DNA of 11,702 bases from Pelagophyceae sp. CCMP2097 (Eukaryota; Sar; Pelagophyceae): positions 106,478 to 118,179 of the forward strand of contig MU657188.1 in NCBI GenBank assembly GCA_026770575.1, written 5' to 3'. A model generated the notes under the pieces. That model was not told the origin of the DNA and made no database searches. It saw only the letters and a list, made by a program, of their open reading frames with translations. Every line of letters starts with the position of its first letter. Position 1 is the first letter of the stretch. This document shows positions 1-10,000 of the stretch, piece by piece. Position numbers and translations under genes: made by a program.

Positions 1-162
1 GAGGGGCACACTGGCTACGTCAACAGCTGCGCGTTCTCGCCTGACGGCAAGCGCATCGTGACGGCGAGCGCCGACACAACGCCGCGGCTCTGGGACGCCG
101 AGACGGGCGCTTTGTTGCCTAGCTTGGTTTTCTCGACAAGAGCCTTGTCTCGCCGCGAATAA
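1..162 (+). CDS. WD40-repeat protein, 3' fragment (5' end outside the window)
   Basis: Frame 1 is open from the window edge to TAA at 160-162. Residues 1-37 form one WD40 blade: a GH dipeptide ([17 protein letters not shown]), then IVTASADTT, then RLWDAETG. This is the standard GH...WD spacing of a beta-propeller blade. WD40 proteins are scaffolds for complexes, and one blade cannot name a function. After about base 112 the homology stops and a short unrelated tail ([16 protein letters not shown]) leads to the stop. That tail could be a true C-terminus, an unspliced intron, or the broken end of a gene fragment. The usual lysine or arginine before the RLWD turn is a proline (TTPRLWD), a mild sign of decay or divergence. 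The frame converges with the minus-strand exon at 483-639. The WD40 call is firm; whether the gene is intact is not known. Confidence 0.65.
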   Translation, partial: EGHTGYVNSCAFSPDGKRIVTASADTTPRLWDAETGALLPSLVFSTRALSRRE

Positions 163-482
163 CATAGTATCCCAAAAGCCGTTGTAAAAAACGTCGAATG
201 ACGTTTATCGCTGAAAATGCCGTTATTCGCGAAACGCGCTAAAAGTGACAATTTCGAACTCGCCGCGTCAGCGCGCGTCGAATGCGCTAAGTGGCGTCTA
301 AAATTTCCAAAATTTTAAATTTGATGATTTTTGAAAAAATAACGGTGATTTTCGTAAATTGCGGTGACTTTCAAACAAATTGACTGGTGAAAACGCAAGC
401 AAAGACACCGTTCGAAGCGTCGTTGCGCCGCGTCGGCGTTGGCGGGGCGAGCCGAGTCGTATGGTAAAAGTGGAAACAATCC
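163..482. other. Convergent intergenic spacer with an AT-rich patch
   Basis: This non-coding stretch lies between the WD40 stop and the stop of the minus-strand exon, so it should hold both 3' ends. About 290-390 is strongly AT-rich (runs such as aaatttccaaaattttaaa), unlike the GC-rich flanks. I see no coding frame, no RNA gene and no clear polyadenylation signal. A degenerate repetition of a gcggtgatttttcg-like phrase occurs around 340-370. Confidence 0.5.
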
Positions 483-639
483 TTAGTTAGTAATAGCCGC
501 CGGCCCCTTCGGGTCGCCCTTGAGGAGCCGGTCCTGGAAGTCGGAGGCGAGCTGCCTGCACTGCGCCATGTGCCCGCCCCCGTTCCAGTCTGCCAGGTCT
601 CCGAGGCGCTTCATGGGCAGCAGGCCCTTGAGCGGCATC
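483..639 (-). CDS. Terminal exon of an unidentified protein-coding gene on the minus strand
   Basis: On the minus strand a frame runs from ATG (638-636) to TAA (485-483), giving 51 residues. It starts MPLKGLLPMKRLGDLADW, continues with NGGGHMAQCRQLASDFQ and ends GPAAITN. Nearly every codon ends in G or C, and the composition is balanced (D, W, N, H, M, Q, F), unlike the Arg/Gly/Pro-rich shadow frames elsewhere. Just upstream on that strand is ggactaaatag followed by g, a good branch-point-like sequence plus AG acceptor with the following G seen in the aldolase introns. I therefore read it as a last exon rather than a small complete gene. I do not recognise the family. Earlier exons would have to lie in 640-888 or beyond, under the aldolase promoter or gene, and I could not find them, so a severed gene fragment is also possible. 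Confidence 0.6.
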
Positions 640-888
640 CTATTTAGTCCATCTTCGAGTGATTATTCGACACGACGACACGAAGACACGACGACGTACA
701 CGTCGCGCGTACTGCGTCGTCTGCCTGGCATCGCGCCTGGAGGCACGGCAGGCACAGGCATAAGCTAAAGGCTGCAGCTCTGTTCCAAACCCGCCTAAAG
801 TTTCTGAGTTCTTCAGCGATAGGCTGAACATTCTCAGAGCAAACACACGACTTTCGGTAATCTCAGAGCCCTCGCGCCCCTCGCCACC
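640..888. promoter_or_regulatory. Aldolase 5' flank and leader, overlapping a probable minus-strand intron
   Basis: These 249 bases separate the minus-strand exon from the aldolase start. Bases 665-700 hold a short cgacacgacgacacgaag-type repeat. Read on the minus strand this is pyrimidine/T-rich and fits a polypyrimidine tract before the acceptor at 640-645. Bases 880-888 give gccacc directly before ATGG, a strong Kozak-type context. No TATA box is evident. The transcription start cannot be placed by eye. Confidence 0.4.
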
Positions 889-1037
889 ATGGTCGGCTAC
901 GTCTCGCCCTACGCCAAGGAGTTGATCGTGACGGCGCAGGCGTTGGTGGCGACGGGGAAGGGGATTCTCGCAGCGGACGAGTCGACTGGGACGATCGGCA
1001 AAAGATTCTCCCCTATTCACGTCGAAAACTGCCGCGA
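889..1037 (+). CDS. FBA: Aldolase exon 1 (residues 1-49 and two bases of 50)
   Basis: It encodes [19 protein letters not shown], then [18 protein letters not shown] and the VEN box, holding catalytic D30. It ends ...tgc cgc ga, followed by a GC donor (gccaga). The split codon becomes GAG with the first base of exon 2, which restores the three-residue spacing between VEN and NR found in plant aldolases. Confidence 0.9.
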
Positions 1038-4000
1038 GCCAGAACCCGCGCCCGAAACGCGCGCGCGGGACGCGCGCACAGGGGCCGCCGAGAGATTACC
1101 GCGACGTTGACGAGAGAAACCCACGACGTCGACAAACGTGCCGTTTCACGCGCCGCCCGCCTCTCCGCAATCTCAACGCTTAGGAACCGCATCCGGTACC
1201 GCGAGCTGCTATTCCGTGCGCCCAAGCTGCACGAGTCGATTTCGGGTGTGATCTTGTTCGAAGAGACTTTGTACGATTGTAATTTGCGGCGTCTTCGATT
1301 GTTTCTTTTTGCGTCTTCCCCCGGAATCGGCCGATTCAAAGGCCCGGTGCCGTGGTATTGCGGCCGGGCCCGCGCAAGGGGCCTCGACTTTCGCGGACCC
1401 TTGCGCGGGCCTCGCAAGGATAGGCGCGGCTTGGGGCCGTTTGAAAGGGCCCCGCATGCACCGTTTGCCCGGGCTCCGCGGCCCTCGAAAGACCCTCGAC
1501 GCGGGTTCGAGAGAGCGGCCTGTGAGCTGAGCCGCCGCGTGGGACGTTGGATTCTCCCATATGGGATCCCGTATGGGTTATGGGTTCAGTGAAACTTGTG
1601 CAAGACCATCCTTGCCCGGGTCCTTGAACCGCTCTTTGGACGGGCTCCCTACGATCACTTACAAGGCCTCTGCGCGATTGCAAGGCCCCCTTTTTTCGGG
1701 CCCTATCAAGCTGCCACGTGCGGTTCCTTGCAAGGGACCAGCGTTCAGGGTCCTCCTCGCACGGACCCTTGACCCTGCAAGGGCCCTCTGTACGGGACGG
1801 CCCCTCTCTGCGGCCTCTGACGCCCCGAGTGCGGTCGGAGGGCAACGGCGCCTCTCTGTGGCCTATTATGGCCCGTCGTTCGGTCGGAGGGTGGCCTCTC
1901 GCACCATGCGCTCCCCTCGTATGGATTCTTACAGGGGTGCCTTGCAAGTCCCTCAGTCCCTCGCACGTCTTGCACGAGCCCCAAAGAGGCCTCTGGTCCG
2001 TTCCAAGACGCCTTTTGGACGGCCCCTCACAAGGGCCCTCGCAAGGCTCCTCGTGCGGATCCTGACGAGCCCCCTCACACGGGCCGTGGGAAAACCCTCT
2101 TGTACGGTCCCCTGTGAGGCCGTTTGCGAGACCCATCTTTTCCTGGAAATGGCTTTCCCCGTCTTGGTCGAGCCGGGGGCTCGAAGATGCGTTTCGAGCA
2201 GCGAGAGGCCCGGGGGAGGCTCTTGCGAGACCCTTCGCACGGGCCCTCGCACAGCCCCTTGACCAGTCCCAACTCGTCGCACGAGCCTTGCACGGGCCCT
2301 CGTACGGGCCCTACGGGTACCTGTAAGGCCTCTCGTAAAGTTTCTTGTAAAGGCCCCTCGTAAAGGTCCTCGAAAACGGACACTTGCACGCTCTCCTGCG
2401 CGGTCTCTTGTGAAGGCTCCTTGGACAAGGTCCTTCACGTGTTTCTGCAACTGCAAATCCTCTTTTACGGGTATACCTGCAAGTGCAAGTGCAAATCCCT
2501 TCGTGGGCCTGGAAGAAAGGCCGGAGAAGTTCCCTCGGAAACGCGGGTCTTTGCAGGGCGCCTCGAAAAGGACCCCGAGGAGCCCCCTCGCGCGGGCAAG
2601 GCGCCTCGAAAAAGGACTTGAGCAAGGCCCCTCGAAAAGGGCCCTTCTCCTCTGTGTGGGCTCTTCAATGGCCCCTCGTTTGGTCGGAGGGCGGGCCTCT
2701 CGCACCTTGTAAGGCCTCGAACGAACCCCCTGCCTCCGCACGGGCCGTGCAAGGTCCCTCGAAAAGGGCCCTTGCACGAGCCTGTTCAAGAGAAATGTCT
2801 GTTCCAAGACCATTCTGAACATTCCTCGAAAAGGGCCCTCGCAAGGCTCCTCCTCGTACGGGCCCGTGTACCATGGGCCACATGCAGCCGTACGGGGATT
2901 GGGTCCACGGGATGCCATATGTGGCGGCTTTCAATCTGCGTCTCCCGTCAGCGGCCATCGGCCGATTCCCGTGGGCATGCAACTGAGGGCCCGCGCCTCG
3001 AAAGGGCCCGCGCAATGCCCTCGAAAGGGCCCTTTTCGCGAGCCTCGGAAGGCCTGGCCCGGCTTGCGGCCCTTCGGGACCGCACGCCGCACCGTCAGCA
3101 CGGGCCCTCGAAAGGCGCTGGAAAGGCGCTCGAGACTTGCCCGCGACCACGTTTGGTGACTATTTGCGTACGCCCGTGTGTCATTTTGCGTGCGCCAACA
3201 CCCGTGTGACCATTTTGCGTACACGCCCAAAAATAGCGGCGGCCGACGGCACCCCTTTCGTCGACCTCCTCACCAAGCAGGGCGTCATCCCGGGCATCAA
3301 GGTAAAGGGCAGAGGGCTTCGAGAGAGCGCCGTCGGAGGAAGCGCCTTTTGAAAAGGACCGAGAAAACACGTCCCGAGGGAAACGCGGACCTTTCGCGCC
3401 TCGAATGGCCCACCGACGTTCTAGGTGGACAAGGGCGTGGTGCCCCTCTACGGGAGCGACGGCGAGGTCGTGACGCAGGGGCTGGACGACTTGGAGAAGC
3501 GCTGCGCAAAGTGGGTTCTACAGGGTTTCTATAGCATTTTCTCTAGTACTATTTTCTCTATGTTTCCTCTACGTTCCCCGAACCGCGCACCGACGCGCCC
3601 GCTTTTTAGGTACTACCAGCAGGGCGCGCGCTTTGCGAAGTGGCGCGCGGTGTACAAGATCTCCGGTACTGCTCCGTATACGCCGCGTCGGGTTTTGGAA
3701 AACGCGCTTTGGCGTCTGTATCTTGGACGCGTGTGTATCACGATTTACAATTCCCGTGTCGGGACACGCATCGTCGGGACTGCCCGCGTCGGGACCGCCC
3801 GGCGACGCTGCGCCGGCCGGGGCAGGAGGCGAGGGCAGAGGCGAGGCGCGCGATCGTTGAAGAAAAGCGGGTTTCCGGAGCTGTCGTCTTTTGAAAGCAC
3901 CGTCTGCCTCTCGAAAAGCGACAACGCTATCGGAATCAGAGCCCAGGGCTGCACGGCCAGCGGAGCCTCCCGTGTGGGATCCCTTAATCCCTTAACGGAG

Positions 4001-7000
4001 TCCCTTCACGGGATCCCTTCACGGGGTTGGGTCCCAGAACGGAGCTCCAGTAGGCGCTTTACGCCGCCGGGCTGGAGACGGGCCAGGAGACGGTCTGATG
4101 CGGCCCCTGGAGGCGGCCATTCGAGACGGCCCGTGGACGGTCCGACGCGGCCCCTGGGCGGTCACATGAATGTCCCTGGACTGTTACACGACGGTCCCAG
4201 GTCCGACGCGGCTCTGCGAGGCGGTCTGATGCGGATACTTGAGACGCCCCCTGGAGACGGTCCGTGGATGGTCCGACGCGGGCTCTGGACGGTGACATGA
4301 CGGTTCCTGGACGGTCCGATTTGCGGCCCCTCGACGGTCCGATGCGGCCGTTCGACGGCCTGTTGAGACGGCCCGTGGACGGTCTGACGCGGCCTCTGGA
4401 CGGTCACAAAACGGTCCCTAGACGGTCCCATAACAGTCCCAGGACGGCACGATGCGGCTCTTCTGATGCGGCCGTTCGACGGCCATTCGAGACGGCCCGT
4501 GGACGGTTCGACACACGTTCGGCTCTCTTCCGTTCGGTGCGGCCCCTCGACGGACGAACGTGCCCCCGCCGTCTAACGGGACCAGGAATGCCCCGAGACG
4601 GTCCCATGCGACGCCTGGATGTGCAGTCTACAGGGACCCTCTCCGGTCCTCTCCGGCCCCTCGAGACGGCCCCTGGAGACGGCCCCGAAAAGGACCGGCC
4701 CAAAGGGTCCGAAGACGTGTTGCTCTTCGACGGCCTCTTCGATGGCCTCTTCGGCGGCCCGTATACGGTCCGTGGACGGCCCCTATACGGACAGCCCAAG
4801 CGCCGGATGGCCCTCGACGGTCCGGAGACGGTCCGGAGACGGCCCCGACGGTTTGCCCGAGGCCGAAGACGTGCGGCTCCGCGACGGCCCTGAGACTGCC
4901 CTTTCGACGGTCCGATGCGGCTCCTGGACGTTCCAATGCGGCCCCTCTACGGTCCCATGCAACTACTCTTCAGTCCTCGGGACCCTCACCGGTCCTCTCC
5001 GGTCCGAAGACGGCGGCCCGACGGTCCGACGGGGCCGAAGACGTGGGTCTTTTGACGGCCCTAAGACGGCCCCTGGACGGTCCGATGCGGCCTCTTGACG
5101 GTCTTCCACGACCCAGTTGTCCGACGTGGTCTCCCCTCGACGGTCTTGTGCAGTCCCCTACACAGTCCAAGGGACCCTTTGCAGGCCGCAGACGGACCCA
5201 CTGTCGGACCCAGGCGGTCCCTCTGTCTGATGGGGGGCGGAGACAGCCCCGGAGACGATCCCTTGACGGTCCTTTCGACGGTCCTATTCGCCCCCCGGAG
5301 ACGACCCTATGCGGAGGGCCCCATGCTACTCCTCTACGGATGTCCCTCGAAAGACCCTAAAGGGTCCGGAGATGGACCCGCGACAGGACCCGCGACAGGA
5401 CCCTTTTGTCGGACCTGGCCGCAGCCCCGACAGTCCGAAATGAGGTGGTTCTCCGTGGCCCCTACGGCGATTTTCCGCGGCCCTTTGACCGTCCGAGGCG
5501 CCCTGGACGGTCCGACGCGATACTAGAGGCGGTCCGGTGACGTTCCAGAGACGGCTCCTGGAGACGGGACGACTCGCCCAGACCCACCGTGTCCCCACCC
5601 TGCGCTCTCATGGCCTCTGCCCGAGACCATGCGAGCCCAGGGAGGCCTTTGTGACGGCTGCTTTGGACGCGCGACCGGTGCAGAAAATCCGAGACTGGGG
5701 CGCCAGAGGGACTCGAGACACATTGGCCATTGACGGAAGTGCATTTGGATCGAGCGCGTTTGGAGCGTCGTGGCGTCTTATTTTCGCGTCAGCGTCGCGT
5801 CGTCACTTTGACACGTTGTTCCTACGTAGGTTCACAACGGCGTCGGGATGAGCAAACGCGGACCGCGGATACAGAGAGCGAGATGCGACGGTCGGCGAGA
5901 TGCAGGCCCGTGGCCGACGTCGACGGCCGACGGGGAGCGTGATTGTTTTTGAACCGGGTCGCTTTGGGCGAAATCCGCGGCGGCAGAGGCTTCGAGCGCG
6001 GCAACGAGAGCAGATTTGATTTAAAGCGCTAATTTGGAGAGACGCAAACGCCCGACGAGGGCTTTAAAAGCGCAATCGATGCAAACGAACGCAAGACAGG
6101 GACGAACGGCACACACGCCATATAGGTCTGACCTCTCCATCGCGCAAAACGCAGAGTGCCTCGCGCGCTACGCGGCGATCTCACAGGCGCGGCCTTTTGA
6201 GCGGGGTTCCCAACCCCTCGTCACCGCCCCGCTCACAGGCGCACGGCCTGGTGCCTATCGTGGAGCCCGAGGTGTTGATGGACGGGCCGCATTCGATTGA
6301 AGTCTCTGCGGAGGTGACAGAGAAGGTCATCTCGAGCGTCTATGCTGCTATGCTCCGGCACCATGCACAATCCTGCGTCTGCAATGCATCCCGGCTCGAA
6401 AGGTCGTCGGCCGGGAAAAGACGTTATCGGCCGGCCGGGCGCAGAAGTCGTTGGCCGGGCACAGAGGCCCGCGGCTCGGAATGAGCCTCGCAGACAGTGA
6501 CGCTAGAGAGCGCGACACCAGAGGGCACGAAGGGCTTAGTCGGCTGCGGGAAAGGCGGGGCGTGCCGGAGTGCGCCGTACGGCGACGTCTGCGTGGGCTG
6601 CCAGCTTGCGCGGGCCGGAAGCACGGGCCGGAAGCACGGGCCGGAAGCGCGAAAACACGCAGAAGCTTTTGCATCGACGCCCCTCTGCGACCATGGCCGC
6701 CTGTGCGGGCGAGCGGGACTGCGGCCATGGTTGCTTGTTCGAGGAAGTTCGTCGGGTTTCTATAGGAACTCCTATAGGATTTACTCTAGGTGCTCCTGGA
6801 AGGCTCTCTCCTCAAGCCCAACATGGCGCGGTCGGGCGAGGCGCACGAGGCCGCGAACGCGGCGCAGGTCGGCGAGCTCACTTTGCGCTGCATGCAGCGC
6901 ACGGTCCCGTGCGCCGTTGAAACGGCGTCCAACGGCCGGAAAGTTTGAATTTGTTCGTCGGGGAAAAGGCGGCGCAATCGGACTCCGGCGCCTTGAGGCG

Positions 7001-10000
7001 GTCCCTCGAGACGCGGCCCTTCGAGACGGCCATTCAAAACGGCGCTTTGAGACAGCCTCTCGAGACGGTGCCTCGAAACGAACACTCGAAATGGCGCTTT
7101 GAGACGGCCCCTGGAGACGGCCCTCTGGAGACGGCCATTCGGAACGGCGCCTTAAGACGGGCCCTCGAGACGGTGCCTCGAGACGGCCCCTTTCGATGCC
7201 CATTCGAAACGGCGCCATTCGAAAAGGCTCCTCGAAATGGCGCCTCGGGAAGGCTCCTCTCTTTAGACGGCCCCTCGAGACGGCCCCTGGAGACAGACAT
7301 TCTAAACGGTGCCTTGAGATGGCCCCTCGAAACGGCGACTTTGGACGGACCCTCGAGAGGGCCCCTTTAGGAGGCTCTTCGAAACGGCGCCTTAAGACAG
7401 CCGCTCGAGACGGCGCATGCGACGGTGCCTAAAAAAAGACCCTTGAGAAGGCCCCTCGAAACGGTGCCCTTTGGACGGCCCCTCGAGAAGGCCCCGCATG
7501 CCGGCCCCTTCGACAGCCATTCGAAACGGCGCCTTTGGAGGGCCCCTCGAGTAAGCCCCTCAAGAAGGCCACCATCGCCGGCCCCTCGAAACGGTCCCTT
7601 CCAACAGCCCTTCGAGACGACAACTCGAGATGGCCACTCGAGACTGCCTCCTGAGAGGGCCGGTCCCTCGAAGCGTTTAACGACCCTTCGAGACGACCAC
7701 TCGGCCCCTCGAAACGTCGCGTGGACCGTGGCTCCCGAGATCCACGCCGCGGGCTCCTTTCGGAGGGCGCTGGTTCCGGAGCTATGCGATCCAATTGAAA
7801 AGAGGCCTCGCAGGGGCCCGTCCGGAGGAAAGGCCCTTGAAAGTGGCCTTGCAAGCGACCGCGCAGAGGCCGTTAGTCGCGAAAGAGGTCTTGCAGGGGC
7901 TGTCAAACACCCGGTGGCAGCGCCGTACATGCTGGCGCGAGGGGGTAGCTTCACACCTCGGCACGCCGCCCGCTTGATGCGGGCGGCGGCCGTGGGCGCT
8001 CGGGGTTGGCGACGCGGGTAAAGCGATGGGATTCCTATAGGTGCCGGGAATCGTATTCCTTTCGGGCGGGATGAGCGAGCTCGAAGCCACGCACGCCCTC
8101 CAAGCCTTGCACTGCGCGCCGGGGCCCGCGCCCTGGAAGCTTAGCTTTTCGTTTGGCCGCGCGCTGCAGGCCTCGTTTGGAACCGGCGCCGATTTCGGAA
8201 AACCGGCGCACACGTCGGCCGACGCAACACTGCAGTTGGAAGATGCGGAGACACAAAGCAGTCGGAAGTCGAAACATAGTCGAGGCGGCGGCCCTCGAGA
8301 GCGGCAGAGGCTTTGGCAAAGGGGCTTGCCGAGGCAAGGCGTCACATCGCCGCCATACCCGCCGTGACGCGTCGCGCCGCTATTAGGTGCCTCGAGGCGT
8401 GGGCGGGTGCGTTTGCGGCGTCGGGGCGCCATTACCACGGGATGCGGGAGCGGTCGACGGACGCTCTTCAGTTTTCGATGGAAGTCTTCTTCAATTTTCG
8501 TGTCACATCCCCACACGTCACGAGCAGGGACGGGTTCGGGTTTGTCCGAAACCCGCGGGTCGGGTTTGCCGGGTTTGTCGTTTTGGCCGTCTTTGAGTGG
8601 GTCTGGCCGCGGTCAGAACCCGACCCCGACCCAAGAAGACGGGGTTGGTCGTAAAGACAAACCTGCGAGGGTTCGGCACAGATTGAATAACCGAAAACAC
8701 CGCCCCTGCTCCTTCCGCCGCCACCAGGTGTTCGACAGGACGGGCCCCTACAAGGCCTCTTTAACAGCCACTTGCCCGGCCTCTGCACGGTCACTTACAA
8801 GGCCTCTTGGGCGGCCTCTTTCAAGGGCCCTTGAAGAGCCCACCGAACGGGCCCCTGCAAGGCCTTTTTTGTGGCCACTTGTAAGGCCTCTGCGCGGTCG
8901 CTTGCAAGGCCTTTTTCAAGGCAAGCCCCCACGCAGGGTTCCTTGCAAGAGATCGCTCGGACGGGCCCGTCCAGGGGCCGCCGATCAAAGCGACTGTCAC
9001 AGAGGGCCCGTCAAGGGACCCTCAAAGGAACTGTCCAAAGAAATTGTCAAAGGGACCGCCCAAGCGACCATCCGAGAGGCCGTCCGAGCCTCTTGAGGGG
9101 CCGTCTCAAGGCGCCGTTTCGAATGGCCATCTAAAGGGCCGTCTCGAGGGGCCGTCTCAAGAGGCCGTCTCGAGGAGCCTTTTCGAATTACCGTCTCCAG
9201 GGGCCGTCTCAAGGGGCCGGAGAGAGCCTTATCAAGGCGTCATCTCGAGGGGCCGTCTCGAGGGGTCGCCTAAAGGTGCCATTTCGAATGGCCGTCGAAA
9301 GGGGCCGTCTCGAGAGGTCATCTCGAGGCACCGTCTCAACTCTCGAGGGGCCGTCTTAAGGCGCCGTTTCAAATGGCCGTCTCCAGAGACCGTCTCCAGG
9401 GAGCGTTTCAAAGCGCCGTTTCGAGTGGCCGTTTCAAGGCACCGTCTCGAGCGGCCGTCTCAAGGCGCCGTTTCGAATTTCCGTCGAAGGGAGCCGTCTC
9501 GAGTGGCCATTTCGAGGCACCGTCTCGATGGGCCGTCTCAAGGCGCCGTTTCGAATGGCCGTCGAAAGGGGCCGTCTCGAGGGACCTTCTCGAAGCGCTG
9601 TCCCAATGTTTTGAGTGGCCGTCTCCAAGGGCTGTCTCCAGGGGCCGTCGAAAGGGCCCGCCTCCAGGAACCGTCTCGAGGAGCCGGAGATAGGAGCAGC
9701 GACGAGTTTGCCATTCAACCCACGGGTCGGATTTGCCGAGCGTTTTGGTCGACCCGTCTTTGAGCGGGTTTGGCCCGAACCCGACCCTTCAAAGACGGGT
9801 AACCCGCGACCCTTTAAGTTTGGCACGAATTGAGCAACCCGACCCCGAATACACAATCCCTGCACCCTAGGTGGGGGCTGGCCCGTCGATTGAAGTCTTC
9901 GCGTCTCCACGTAGGCGAAGATGCAAACGTCGCGGCGGCGCAAAAGGTGCTCCTCCACCGCGCGCGCGCCAACGCCGATGCGACCATGGGTGCGGGCGCC

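Larger units (their letters stand above)
8407..9914 (+). repeat. Intron 10 (1508 bp): composite of two opposed arrays between two diverged direct repeats
   Basis: This GT-AG intron (gtgcgt...cacgtag) holds, in order, non-repetitive DNA (8407-8548), direct repeat A (8549-8701), an array in the orientation of intron 2 (about 8740-9000, cttacaaggcctc units), an array in the orientation opposite to intron 8 (about 9050-9690, consensus GAGGGGCCGTCTC), direct repeat B (9717-9855) and a short tail. No protein-coding gene is present. The open frames here are repeat by-products. Confidence 0.85.

Noticed and set aside
1953..2918. 321-codon open frame on the minus strand inside intron 2 (and a 233-codon plus-strand frame at 1561-2262)
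   Set aside because: Translation is Arg/Gly/Pro-rich and quasi-repetitive, several frames are open at once, and the 13-bp period without stops explains it. The region lies between aldolase exons 2 and 3.
4560..5360. 266-codon plus-strand frame in intron 5
   Set aside because: It is a by-product of the GACGGTCC array, with no conserved domain and overlapping open frames on both strands.
6990..7735. CRISPR-like regular repeats
   Set aside because: The units are 13 bp, directly abutting and diverged, with no spacers, and they sit within a eukaryotic intron. This is a minisatellite.
7782..8516. 244-codon minus-strand frame
   Set aside because: It is the shadow of aldolase exons 9-10 and GC-rich intron DNA.
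9044..9763. 239-codon plus-strand frame in intron 10, and a 288-codon minus-strand frame at 9434-10300
   Set aside because: The first follows the 13-bp array. The second runs antisense through real aldolase exons 11-12 and the repeats. Neither shows a protein family.
8549..9855. LTR retrotransposon
   Set aside because: The two direct repeats are short and diverged, there is no reverse transcriptase, integrase or capsid reading frame between them, and no primer-binding site or polypurine tract was recognised. Reported only as a composite repeat.
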